Assembly: GCF_000389635.1 (NCBI RefSeq)
Contig: NC_021182.1
Coordinates: 3,162,001 to 3,226,000, forward strand
Length of the DNA: 64,000 bases
Direction of reading: 5' to 3'
Source: Clostridium pasteurianum BC1
Lineage (GTDB): Bacteria > Bacillota > Clostridia > Clostridiales > Clostridiaceae
Shown: piece by piece, positions 26,461 through 35,099 of the stretch
Layout of the letters: each line of letters begins with the position of its first letter
Numbering within the stretch: position 1 is the stretch's first letter
Program-made: the position numbers and the translations under genes
The notes under the pieces: generated by a model
The model's input: only the letters and a program-made list of their open reading frames with translations
What the model was told of the DNA's origin: nothing
Databases searched by the model: none

Positions 26461-26584
26461 ACATTACTCATCCTTTCTCATATAGTATTTAACAAATCAT
26501 AATAATCTTTTGCAGTATATTATATGAAATTTAGTGTTCAATGCCACAGCCATAGGATTTGCTCTGTATGAATCTCAATTTATG

Positions 26585-26697
26585 TAAAAAAATAAAGCCT
26601 AGAGTAGTTTTATCCACCCTAGACTTTATGATATATTAAGAATTCTAAAGACACATATTATTGTGTCCCATTATTTCTGTATTATGCTATCTCTTAT
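26585..26697 (-). repeat. Terminator repeat, copy A
   Basis: AATAAAGCCTAGAG...CCCTAGACTTTAT hairpin followed by TATTAAGAAT and a second weak hairpin around TATTATTGTGTC and ATTATTTCTGTA. Strongly similar over about 100 bases to 37107-37205. Each copy sits at the 3' end of a minus-strand gene. Confidence 0.7.
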
Positions 26698-26702
26698 ATA
26701 AA

Positions 26703-27164
26703 TTATCTTCCTTTTCCAGCTTTCCATTGATGTCCACATTTTAAACAAGTAATTATCAGTTTATTCTTACCTATAGATCCTCCTATGAGACCAATAGATC
26801 CTCCTATGAGACCACCGGCAACTCCGCCGATCATTCCACCCATAATAGCTTTTCCAGCTCCAAGGTCTTTCTTATTAGCTGTTATCTGCGTGCTGCCACA
26901 CTTAGGACATTTTATAGGTGAATCATCTACTCGTGGTTTGCTTACTAATGGTTTATCCCAAAAGCTTTTTCTTTTTGGTTTTTCATAAGGTGGCTTTTCA
27001 GGTATCAATTCATTTGCTATATAGCCACATTTACATTCTATAGGCTGTTTTAAGATATATTTATTATCCTGTAATGTACAATCTGTCTTTGGCACTCTAT
27101 GTATTTCGCCACACATATTACACTGGGCTTTTATGCAATCTTCTGTTTCTCCGAAGTATTCCAT
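26703..27164 (-). CDS. Double zinc-ribbon protein with a glycine-rich membrane-like segment
   Basis: 153 residues from ATG 27164 with AAGGAG 8 bases upstream. Zinc-binding pairs: CNMCG and CKCG near the N-terminus, CPKCGS near residue 90 and CLKCGHQW near the end. Between the last two is GAGKAIMGGMIGGVAGGLIG and GSIGLIGGSIG, a small-residue hydrophobic hairpin like those of bacteriocin-like or glycine-zipper proteins. The role is unknown; similar zinc-ribbon/glycine-zipper proteins occur in phages and Firmicutes accessory regions. Confidence 0.72.
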   Translation of the reverse strand: MEYFGETEDCIKAQCNMCGEIHRVPKTDCTLQDNKYILKQPIECKCGYIANELIPEKPPYEKPKRKSFWDKPLVSKPRVDDSPIKCPKCGSTQITANKKDLGAGKAIMGGMIGGVAGGLIGGSIGLIGGSIGKNKLIITCLKCGHQWKAGKGR

Positions 27165-27669
27165 TAGGTTCACTCCTTATTTAATTAATTACTATAAATT
27201 CTAACAAAATATTGGCAATAAGTGAATATAGCTTAAAAATTAAGGTACACTGGATCTAAAGAAATATATTTACATAAAAAGAGAGAAAGCTAGACAAAAA
27301 AGAAAGAGAGTCAAATGGGCTTCCGAAGAGAGTTTAACTTTAAAATGAGCAAAATATAGGAAAAATTATTCAAGTTTATTTAATTTATTGTTATAGGCAT
27401 ACCCAGGAAAAAGTTTTAAATCACTTCCTCCATTGATGCAATTCATGATGTCATTGGAGTTTTAATATATTAGCGTATACTTATATTCTAGCTTAAAGAA
27501 AAATATATTAAAACTAATACGTAAAACTCTTTCATGAATATGCCTTCGCATAACAATTCCTCCTCGTAAAAGGATTACAATTAATTATATTTATTATAAA
27601 TTTTATTATGACTAATTATAAATTTTATAATAACATTTTTGGATGAAATATTAAATTAACTCCTATTCT
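27165..27669. other. Intergenic region, no gene seen
   Basis: About 500 AT-rich bases. The one notable structure is a 13-bp inverted repeat GTTTTAATATATT (27459-27471) / AATATATTAAAAC (27502-27514). No ORF with a ribosome site. Confidence 0.5.
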
Positions 27670-28425
27670 TTATTTGTCTGTTATGTGCATCATATTTGGT
27701 GTAGCATATTGCTTATTTATATGTTCTATATCTAAACATGTAAATTTGTCATCATAGAAAAATACATAATTAGATCCATCACCCAAGGCACTATGATATT
27801 TAAAACCGTCAATAAAATTTTCTTTATCCGCTGCATCATTTTTACGTTTAATATAATCAAATATATATTGTGTTGTTAAATATTCTTCTGGAGTATTCTT
27901 TGCTACAGGTTTGGAAATTTCGTCTAATAATATTTGTAAAAGAAAATATTCTTCATTAGTTATAGATTTCGTCCATTTCAAAGCTTTCCTATCTATTTCT
28001 TTTTTTAATATAGAAAGATTACTGATTCTTATTTTTACACCATCTTTACTTTTAAATTTTGCTACTGATATTGGTTTTTTATCTCCTACTTTAATTTCTT
28101 TAATTGCAATATCTTCTTTATTGGCTACATAAAAATAAGATACCTTATCCTTGTTAAACCTTCCATCCTTAATTAATTTTAAAGTTTCATCTAAAGAAGT
28201 TATTCTAAATCTTTTTTCATCATCCCAAATTTCACTTACTGCTCTATATCCTTCTAAATATGACTTAGGGAATAAAGATATTGAAGTTCGGCTAAAGTTA
28301 ATTAGTTTATCTAAAGTTATATTAATCGTATCCACATATTTAGAATTAACTTGAAAACATTTATCCTTGTATTCTATGATATTTGTGAAATCTTCCCATA
28401 GTTCTTTAATATTGCTATTGTTCAT
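27670..28425 (-). CDS. RES-domain protein, candidate NAD+-consuming effector
   Basis: 251 residues. Residues 60 onward match the RES fold: YRAVSE (conserved Arg), GRFNKDKVSYFYVANKEDIAIKEI (GRFN, then the Y-A-...-E stretch) and, near the C-terminus, TTQYIFDYI followed by FKYHSALGDGSNYVFFYDD (conserved Ser). RES proteins such as MbcT degrade NAD+ and usually pair with an Xre antitoxin. No Xre gene is adjacent; the nearest is at 24850. The N-terminal 60 residues are extra. Identification is by motif, not by search. Ribosome site GGGAGG 8 bases before the start. Confidence 0.65.
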   Translation of the reverse strand: MNNSNIKELWEDFTNIIEYKDKCFQVNSKYVDTINITLDKLINFSRTSISLFPKSYLEGYRAVSEIWDDEKRFRITSLDETLKLIKDGRFNKDKVSYFYVANKEDIAIKEIKVGDKKPISVAKFKSKDGVKIRISNLSILKKEIDRKALKWTKSITNEEYFLLQILLDEISKPVAKNTPEEYLTTQYIFDYIKRKNDAADKENFIDGFKYHSALGDGSNYVFFYDDKFTCLDIEHINKQYATPNMMHITDK

Positions 28426-29002
28426 AATATATCCCTCCCACTAACTCTAATACAAAATATTTCTACAAAAAATAAAAAAACCCTCCCTTTTACTGGAGAA
28501 TAACCAAAATTACTTATGATTGTATAAAACTCTAACATATGTCAATAATCATAAATGATTTTAAATTTTTCATTATTCAACTTTCTCTCAAAAGGTGTGG
28601 TCTTAGGGCTGCATCTTTTTTATGTAAAGCAATTGAAATTTGAAAACATTTACAGTATAATTATATTGTGGTTTAACACTCCACAACTATCTATTTAAGA
28701 TGTATCAAAAGATGCATCTGTTTTTTATGTATAAATTATTTAAATATATAAATACTATTAATGACTTTTCATTATCTATTTTGATATACTTTCCCTGATG
28801 TAGCTTTTATGGCTACATCTTTTTTATTACAATGAATAAGATATTAATATCTGTCAATAATTACAAATGCACAATTTTATTAGACTCCATCTTATAATAC
28901 CCTAGGTTTGTAGCTATCCTAGGTTATTTTTATATATAGATTACACATTTGAATTTTCACTACATAGTATAAATAGTACTATATTTTGTAGGAGTGATTC
29001 AA
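28426..29002. repeat. Non-coding stretch with three hairpins spaced about 100 bp
   Basis: Hairpins at about 28590-28622, 28698-28726 and 28797-28826, each a short stem with a six-T tail, in the same family as those at 25.4-25.8 kb. The middle one has its own promoter (see ncRNA at 28668). The sequence TATGTCAATAATCATAAATG-like recurs before or after several hairpins. Confidence 0.6.
28633..28727 (+). ncRNA. Candidate small RNA with promoter and terminator
   Basis: TTGAAA (28633-28638), 17-base spacer, TATAAT (28656-28661), start near 28668, then a TTGTGG/CCACAA hairpin and the terminator AGATGTATC/GATGCATCT followed by six T ending near 28727. It gives an RNA of about 60 nt with no ORF. Confidence 0.45.
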
Positions 29003-29662
29003 TTGTATAACATAAAACCTAAAACTTTCGATTTTAAATCAGTTAATGGAATCTCAGCTAAACAATTAGATGAACATTATAAATTATATGTAGGATACGT
29101 AAATACATTAAATAAAATTTGGAATATACCCTATATACCTGAAAATTATACTGATAGCAATTCAACTTATTCAAATATGCGTAGTTTAAAGCTTGGAGAA
29201 ACCTATTCTTTAGATGGTGTAAAACTTCATCAACTTTATTTTCAGAACATGACAGGAGGCAATAATACCCCTTCTGGCCCATTATTAAATGCTATAATAG
29301 ATCAGTTTTCTTCCTATGACAGATTTATATCTTATCTCACAAATGTAGGGTTGTCTATGAGGGGATGGGCTATTCTTGCTATTGATTCTATAGATAATAA
29401 ATTTCACATAATAGGCAGTGATTTACATGATACTGGTGCTGTATGGCTTTCTTATCCATTATTAGTTATGGATGTTTATGAGCATGCATATTTTATGGAT
29501 TTTGGAACAGATAAGAGAAAGTATATATCTACTTTTATTAACAATATAAATTGGGGAGTTTTAAATAACAGATTTGCAAATTATGTTTCCTCCCTGCAAA
29601 TTAATAACATGAATGCGAATATGAAACGATATAGTCCTTACCCTTTTGAATTTCATTATTAA
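29003..29662 (+). CDS. Fe/Mn superoxide dismutase family protein
   Basis: 219 residues, start chosen at TTG 29003 (MYNIKPKTFDF) because GTAGGAG lies 8 bases upstream; a GTG at 28994 overlaps that site. Metal ligands are present: His in LDEHYKLYVGYVN, His in VKLHQLYFQNM, and Asp and His in VMDVYEHAYFMDFG. GWAIL lies in the usual place. Members detoxify superoxide; this clostridial subgroup is divergent and lacks a long linker, so activity is not certain. Element cargo. Confidence 0.85.
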   Translation: MYNIKPKTFDFKSVNGISAKQLDEHYKLYVGYVNTLNKIWNIPYIPENYTDSNSTYSNMRSLKLGETYSLDGVKLHQLYFQNMTGGNNTPSGPLLNAIIDQFSSYDRFISYLTNVGLSMRGWAILAIDSIDNKFHIIGSDLHDTGAVWLSYPLLVMDVYEHAYFMDFGTDKRKYISTFINNINWGVLNNRFANYVSSLQINNMNANMKRYSPYPFEFHY

Positions 29663-29941
29663 TATTATCAATCATATAAGTATTTTAAGTAAATGATTAA
29701 AATTACTTATGCATAAATTATATAAACTTTCAAATACTACTATTGTATTTTTCATTATTTAGTAACTTCCTTTACAATATTTAATTAATCTAATGAATAT
29801 GCTTACATTTTATTAAAATCAACTTGTTTGAGGGTAGTCGTTATGGCTACCTGTTTTTTATGTAAAAAAATATTACTATTGAAATATTATAAAAGTATTA
29901 TTATAAATATAAGGAAGTACGCCATTTATAGTTGTACAAAT
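29663..29941. other. Intergenic region with one hairpin
   Basis: GGGTAGTCGTTATGGCTACC near 29830-29852 followed by TGTTTTTTATG, a member of the dispersed hairpin family and the likely terminator of the dismutase gene. Confidence 0.6.
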
Positions 29942-29984
29942 AGAAAACAGATGCATAGTAAAAATTTCTTACATCTGTTTTCTA
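29942..29984 (-). terminator. Terminator after the glycosyltransferase gene
   Basis: AGAAAACAGATG / CATCTGTTTTCT stem, 19 bases beyond the stop codon on the minus strand. Confidence 0.85.
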
Positions 29985-30002
29985 TATTAGATATTTAAAA
30001 TT

Positions 30003-31220
30003 TTAAGCAAGAATAACTTTTTCTCTTTTTAACTTAAAAATTTCTTCAACTGCTTTTTTATAGCCACCAGCTTCTTTAAAAGAGTCACTTATTTTTTTTA
30101 TATTTTTAAGATAACTTGGATCAGTTAAAACCTTCTTAACAGAATTTTTTAAAATTTCTGGAGTAAGATTATCCTTATCAAGAGAAATAGTTGCTCCTAA
30201 TTCTTCAGCTCTTTTTGCCATATATGGTTGATCTGCTCCTATAGGTATTGCTACAAAAGGTATATTATTATATAATAAGTCACTAGTACTGTTCATGCCT
30301 GCATGAGTTATTGCCACGTCAGTATACTTTAAAATCTCTGATTGAGGAACATAATTTCTTACAATAAAATTATCCGGTATATCAAATTCAGATAAATCTA
30401 CATTGTATGCTGCCATAACCACAACAGCATCAGTATTAGCAAAAGTTTTAAAGAAGATATCATAAAGCTTACTATCAGTATTATTAAATACTGTACCCAA
30501 TGAAATATAAATAACTTTCTTTCCTTCTAATTTTTCAAAAGGAAAATCTAGGTTTTCTTTTCTATCATATACTGGTGGTCCTATAAATTTAAAGCTGTCA
30601 TCATAATATTCTGGATGTGCAACAAAATATTTAGAAGTATACGCAATATTTATATCACCTTTATTGAAAAATAAGCTAATCATGTTATCAGGCATTTCTA
30701 CATTATAGACTTCTTTTAATTGTTTTGAAACTTTTTTGTAAGTATCTATAACTGGATGTTTTTTTATTAACTCTTCATCTATTAATTCTTTGTTTTGAGA
30801 CATAAGTTCTTTTGGAGTAGCAAATACTGCGAAGGAAGAAATAGAAGGTATTTTTAATATTTGAGCAATGACATTTCCAAAAGGAAACATAGCTGTATAC
30901 ATAATGTAATCAAATGTTTTATCCTTAATTTGATTTAAGATGTCCTTTATAATTTTATCACTTGATTTAAGCATTTCATTTATATAATCAAATAATTTAT
31001 CTATCTGCATATCATTAGGCATATTATGTTTTCTTCCAAAAAGGTTTGATTCTACTTTATAACTTTTAAATTCAGCACCTGTTTTTTCGATTTTTTCTTT
31101 AAAATCTTCTGAACAAAAATAAGTAATTTCCTCACCTTGTTTTATTAATTCATTTACTAATCCTAATGTAGGATTAACATGACCATGAGCCGGTATACTT
31201 AAAAAAAGTACTTTTGACAT
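30003..31220 (-). CDS. Macrolide-type glycosyltransferase (GT1, MGT family)
   Basis: 405 residues. N-terminal acceptor domain begins VLFLSIPAHGHVNPTLGLV; C-terminal donor domain carries the GT1 signature ITHAGMNSTSDLLYNNIPFVAIPIGADQ with the His/Gly and DQ residues that bind the UDP-sugar. Relatives (YjiC, OleD, MgtA) glucosylate macrolides, flavonoids and other small molecules in the cytoplasm. As element cargo it could give antibiotic tolerance; that is inference. Single gene with its own terminator. Confidence 0.92.
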   Translation of the reverse strand: MSKVLFLSIPAHGHVNPTLGLVNELIKQGEEITYFCSEDFKEKIEKTGAEFKSYKVESNLFGRKHNMPNDMQIDKLFDYINEMLKSSDKIIKDILNQIKDKTFDYIMYTAMFPFGNVIAQILKIPSISSFAVFATPKELMSQNKELIDEELIKKHPVIDTYKKVSKQLKEVYNVEMPDNMISLFFNKGDINIAYTSKYFVAHPEYYDDSFKFIGPPVYDRKENLDFPFEKLEGKKVIYISLGTVFNNTDSKLYDIFFKTFANTDAVVVMAAYNVDLSEFDIPDNFIVRNYVPQSEILKYTDVAITHAGMNSTSDLLYNNIPFVAIPIGADQPYMAKRAEELGATISLDKDNLTPEILKNSVKKVLTDPSYLKNIKKISDSFKEAGGYKKAVEEIFKLKREKVILA

Positions 31221-31578
31221 AACTTCACTTCACATCCTATCTTTATTTTATATATATGTATTTTACTACAATGCTATTTATTGTCAATTTCCGTTTTCGA
31301 TGTATACGTTTAATATCAATGAATAAATTAATAAATATGTATTAACAATTTTATCAGCTTTATTTTTATACTGCTAATGAATATATTCCATTATAATTAT
31401 CAATAATATTTTTTCATAACTGTTTCATTTAAACAAGATGTGTCTTTGTGATTCATCTTGTTTTATTCCGTAAATAAAATCTGGAAATACTGTTTAATCC
31501 AAGTTATAATTAAAATACGAATTAACATATGTAATAATATGATTTATGAAATATATAAAAAATATAGGTGGTGGGATT
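31221..31578. other. Intergenic region with one hairpin
   Basis: AACAAGATG...CATCTTGTTTT near 31433-31465, similar to the dispersed terminator-like hairpins. Otherwise AT-rich with promoter-like sequence; no gene seen. Confidence 0.5.
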
Positions 31579-32181
31579 ATGTTAATAAATCATTTAGGAA
31601 AAGATCCTATTATTGATACAAATGCTTTTATTGCGCCTAATGCTACGATATGTGGTGATGTTAGAATTGGTAAAAATACAAGGATTATGTATGGTGCTGC
31701 AGTAATTGCTGAAGGTGGCACTATAGAAATAGGTGATAATTGTGTAGTATTAGAAAATGCAGTTTTAAGAAGTACAGTTAAACATTCTTTAAAAATTGGT
31801 AATGAAGTATTGATTGGACCTAACGCTCATGTGGTAGGGTGTACAGTTGAAGATAGTGTCTTTATTGCTACAGGCGCTTCTATATTCCATGGTGCAAAAC
31901 TATGCAAAAGTTCAGTTGTTAAAATAAACGGAGTTGTTCATATAAAAACTACGCTTCCAGAAAATGAGTCCGTGCCTATTGGATGGATAGCTATTGGTAA
32001 TCCGGTGAAGATGTTCCCTGCTGAAAAGCATGATGAGATTTGGTCAATACAAGAACCTTTGAATTTTCCCAAATATGTTTATGGTGTAGATCAGGAAATT
32101 GAAGCAGAAAATACTATGTATGAAGTTATGAAAATGATGACAAATGCTTTAAAAGCACATAAAGACGATACAATAATTTAA
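31579..32181 (+). CDS. Left-handed beta-helix (gamma-carbonic anhydrase-like/acyltransferase) protein
   Basis: 200 residues from ATG 31579 with AGGTGG upstream. Hexapeptide repeats (IAPNATICGDVRIGKN, GTIEIGDNCVV, LKIGNEVLIGPNAHVVGCTV) give a left-handed beta helix, followed by a helical C-terminus. The paired zinc histidines of gamma-carbonic anhydrases (GH-x4-HGC) read GPNAHVVGC here, so carbonic anhydrase activity is unlikely. Related proteins are YrdA/CaiE-like. Compare the canonical copy at 56594-57097. Confidence 0.82.
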   Translation: MLINHLGKDPIIDTNAFIAPNATICGDVRIGKNTRIMYGAAVIAEGGTIEIGDNCVVLENAVLRSTVKHSLKIGNEVLIGPNAHVVGCTVEDSVFIATGASIFHGAKLCKSSVVKINGVVHIKTTLPENESVPIGWIAIGNPVKMFPAEKHDEIWSIQEPLNFPKYVYGVDQEIEAENTMYEVMKMMTNALKAHKDDTII

Positions 32182-32266
32182 AATTTTTACTAATATATGA
32201 GTGAAAAGTAATGTTTTTAACATAGTTCGAAACATTCTCATAGTGCGAAGAAAAAAGTATATAAAG

Positions 32267-32295
32267 TTGATTTATATATTGTCTTATGCTAAAAT
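32267..32295 (+). promoter_or_regulatory. Promoter of the ykkC riboswitch transcript
   Basis: TTGATT, 17-base spacer, extended -10 TGCTAAAAT. The transcript would begin with a perfect 24-base palindrome (32299-32322, ATTTATAAGTTG and its complement) ahead of the aptamer. Confidence 0.7.
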
Positions 32296-32344
32296 TCATT
32301 TATAAGTTGCAACTTATAAATGACTAAAAAATTTATATAGTTTT

Positions 32345-32458
32345 CTAGGGTTCCGCAGTTTATAATTGGCAGGTCCGAGAGAAAACGCACAGCTAACTGT
32401 GTACACGGAAGGATAAAAGCCTGGGAGATATTTTAATAATATTTCTGATGGCTTTTTT
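32345..32458 (+). promoter_or_regulatory. Guanidine-I (ykkC-yxkD) riboswitch with terminator
   Basis: Aptamer 32345-32428 carries the ykkC landmarks in order: CTAGGGTTCCG, GGTCCGAGAG, a CACAG/CTGTG hairpin, ACACGG, GGATAAAAGCC and GGGAGA. The 3' part overlaps a terminator: AGCC...GGCT (32418-32453) and six T, the usual ON-switch design. The sequence fits subtype 1 (guanidine) rather than the ppGpp or PRPP subtypes, as judged by eye. No guanidine exporter or carboxylase gene follows: only about 20 codons of a gene end (DNAIESLIKGRHEVID, stop near 32573), a weak terminator near 32626, then the acetyltransferase at 32794. Confidence 0.88.
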
Positions 32459-32513
32459 ATTTTTATTTATTTTAAAAATTAATAAAAAATGATGATTATC
32501 AGAGTACTTATAA

Positions 32514-32573
32514 AAAGAAAGGGATAATGCTATAGAGTCACTTATTAAAGGAAGACATGAAGTTATAGATTAA
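32514..32573 (+). pseudogene. Short C-terminal gene remnant behind the riboswitch
   Basis: Frame KERDNAIESLIKGRHEVID and stop, with an in-frame stop just upstream. It may be the last piece of the gene the riboswitch once controlled. No family assigned. Confidence 0.25.
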
Positions 32574-32793
32574 GCTAAATAATGTTAAAAAGTTATTTCG
32601 TAACATTCTATTACTATAGATTAAAAAAAGCCGACTGCTCTTTTTAATTTAACATAATTATCACTATATAGAATTAATACTCCTCAAGCTTGCTAATTAT
32701 AATTTACCATCTAATCTATAATATGGTATTATATAAATTACTATATATTTAAATAAAATGTTAATATTTACAATGGAAAGTGAGAAAAAAATT

Positions 32794-33312
32794 ATGGATA
32801 ATATTATAATTGAAAAATGTAATTTAAAAGATATAAAAAAACTTAAGAAAATAGGAGAAAGGACATTTTATGAAACTTTTTATGATGAAAATTTAAAAGA
32901 AAATATAGAAGATTATATTGAAAAAAATTTTTCTTATGAACAGTTAGAGAATGAAATAAAAAATAATGATTCAAGATTTTATGTGGTCCAAAATGATAAT
33001 GAAATAATTGCTTATATGAAACTTAATTTCATTAGAAAGCAGACAAATAAAGTATATGATAAATCATTAGAAATTCAAAGAATTTATGTAGCACAGGAAT
33101 ATAAGGGTAAACATATTGGTAAAAAGTTAATAGAAAAGGCTGTAAAAATAGCTAAAAGTAATAATCAAAGTTATATTTGGTTAGGTGTATGGGAAAAAAA
33201 CATAAATGCAATAAGCTTCTATGAAAAGCAAGGGTTCAAAAAGTACAGTTCACATATTTTTAAATTAGGACAAGACGAGCAGATAGATAATTTAATGAAA
33301 CTCATATTGTAA
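32794..33312 (+). CDS. GNAT acetyltransferase, PaiA (polyamine acetyltransferase)-like
   Basis: 172 residues from ATG 32794 (MDNIIIEKCNLKDI). The ribosome site is weak (GAAAGTGAG). The sequence follows PaiA closely: TFYETFYDENLKENIEDYI, FYVVQNDNEIIAYMKLN, EIQRIYVAQEYKGKHIGKKL (acetyl-CoA loop) and YIWLGVWEKNINAISFYEKQGF. PaiA acetylates spermidine and spermine. It is 335 bases downstream of the guanidine riboswitch; readthrough control is possible but there is intervening terminator-like sequence. Confidence 0.88.
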   Translation: MDNIIIEKCNLKDIKKLKKIGERTFYETFYDENLKENIEDYIEKNFSYEQLENEIKNNDSRFYVVQNDNEIIAYMKLNFIRKQTNKVYDKSLEIQRIYVAQEYKGKHIGKKLIEKAVKIAKSNNQSYIWLGVWEKNINAISFYEKQGFKKYSSHIFKLGQDEQIDNLMKLIL

Positions 33313-33475
33313 AATTCAATTATATAGAATTTTACAAGAACATTTCCGAATTCAATTTATAATATTCTACTATAACGAATTAATATCATAAAAGCCTAGC
33401 AATTGAATACATTGTATACATATGTCAATAATCTAACTATAATGAAAAATCATTGAATCTCCTTTATAAAATATG

Positions 33476-33508
33476 AAAGGTACACTGGATGAATAGTGTA
33501 CCTTTTAA
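33476..33508. terminator. Terminator between acetyltransferase and membrane-protein genes
   Basis: AAAGGTACACT / AGTGTACCTTTT stem. Nearly the same stem is at 25590-25622. Confidence 0.8.
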
Positions 33509-33572
33509 TGTTTTATAGAATTGATATGCTAAAATAATTTAAACATAATTTTATTAACTTTTTATACTTATT

Positions 33573-34100
33573 TTATTTTTTAGGTTTTTTAAAATCTCCA
33601 TGATCAATAAAATTTTCATACCCTTTAAAGGACTCATTTAAAATACTAAGTACAACGTGAATTAACAATTTGCTCTTACTAATAAAAATTAGCATTAAAT
33701 ATCCAACTATATATAATAGAATTAGCCTAGCTATATAAATATTAAAATCAAGTCTTGCATAAATTATTGCTAGTAACATAATTATAGCTAATCCAGTTGA
33801 AATAGATATCTTTATGCATGATATTAAATATGCTGCTTTGTCATTTTTAGTAATTAATCTAATAATCCTTCGATCGCACATTGAAATAAGAACAGTTGCA
33901 ACAGTGATAATTGCTCCTACAAAGACTGCTAGTACTGTTATTGTAATTGAAAGTAAATCCTGAAATTTTAACAAAGTAGTTTCAAAATTAATATATCTAT
34001 TAATTTTATTTATAATTCCAAACCTATTAAATAAAATAACAAAAATTATTATTAGTATACTGTATAATATTAAATTCTTACACCACCATTTTAATTTCAT
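33573..34100 (-). CDS. Small integral membrane protein, unknown
   Basis: 175 residues with four predicted membrane segments (about residues 11-27, 49-72, 91-112 and 120-140), a basic CDRRIIRLITKNDK loop and a hydrophilic C-terminus ending FKKPKK. No family recognised. It ends 28 bases after the gene at 34129-35019 on the same strand and probably forms an operon with it, at the edge of the prophage late region. Confidence 0.7.
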   Translation of the reverse strand: MKLKWWCKNLILYSILIIIFVILFNRFGIINKINRYINFETTLLKFQDLLSITITVLAVFVGAIITVATVLISMCDRRIIRLITKNDKAAYLISCIKISISTGLAIIMLLAIIYARLDFNIYIARLILLYIVGYLMLIFISKSKLLIHVVLSILNESFKGYENFIDHGDFKKPKK

Positions 34101-34128
34101 AATATCTACTTCCTCTTAATAATTAGTT

Positions 34129-35019
34129 CTATACAATTTTTTTACATTTATCAAATGTTGTATCTAATGCCGCATCAAATACAAAATTTATAGCATTTAA
34201 TATCTTATTGAATGTTTTTGGATCATCTTTTGTTATTGATATTTCAATTTGGTCATTAGCTTTGTTACTCATTAAATCTATCAATCTAATTGTATCATTA
34301 TCTACCATCTTAACTTTGAGATTACTTGTTACTTCTTTATTTCTTTTAAAAAAATTAACAAGTTTCTTTAATTTTGGCTTACCAAGAAAATTAGTTGTTC
34401 TTCCGACACTTAATTCAAGTTTACCATTAACAGCTGACATATCATTAGTTAATTTTGCAAGAAATTGAATCGCTTCATCATCATCTAGTGTTGCAAGCTC
34501 TCTAATCTTAGTTACATCAGTATAACCAATAATTACACTTTTATACTCAATTTCAGTTTCATCAGATATTTCACAGTATTTATCTTGATATACTATTGGA
34601 GATAAACTAACACCTTTCCTAGTGAATTTAGTTAAAAATTAGGAAACTCCACCGAAAGAAATGCTGTTTCTATTATTTTGTAATGCTACTATATATGATT
34701 CTTCATCATATATCATGCAGCATTCTTGTCCAACAAATTCATCATCATCCAAAGCTTCAGCTGTATCTATATTGTCATTTAATCTTGTCTTAAAAGGTGC
34801 ATCAATCCGATTTCTAAGAAAACATAACTTCCATCTTTTATTATCTTCATCATAGTTAATTTTTTTTAATTGTATATTCCCTTCTCCATCAAGAAGAATC
34901 CTTTCTTCTGCCACCATTTCACTTAATCCTTTAAGAGTTGTTGAAAGGTCATAGATTTTATTTTCTTGTGATTTTGACATCGGGTAATAATAATTAACTC
35001 TTATTTTTTGATTTGCCAT
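34129..35019 (-). pseudogene. Soluble protein gene interrupted by one stop codon
   Basis: Two collinear frames, 34642-35019 (MANQKIRVNYYYPMSKSQEN...ISFGGVS) and 34129-34638 (FLTKFTRKGVSLSPIVYQDK...FDKCKKIV), are in the same reading frame, separated only by TAA at 34639-34641. Together they would encode about 296 residues. The opening resembles small phage-associated proteins of the DUF6731 kind, but this is not secure. GAGAGAAAT lies before the ATG. Either a nonsense mutation has truncated it to 125 residues or two proteins are made. Confidence 0.65.
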
Positions 35020-35099
35020 TAATTTCTCTCCTCGTATAATAAGTTTATAGTCAGTTAAATAACTGTTATAGACTTATTTATTTTTTATATTTTGTATAG

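Noticed and set aside
28426-29002. Possible CRISPR array, because three hairpins recur at about 100-bp spacing
   Set aside because: Repeats are not identical, spacing is too long and no cas gene is present; they are terminator-like hairpins.
34129-35019. Two separate native genes at 34129 and 34639
   Set aside because: The frames are collinear and in phase with a single TAA between them and no ribosome site before the second start, so an interrupted gene is more likely.
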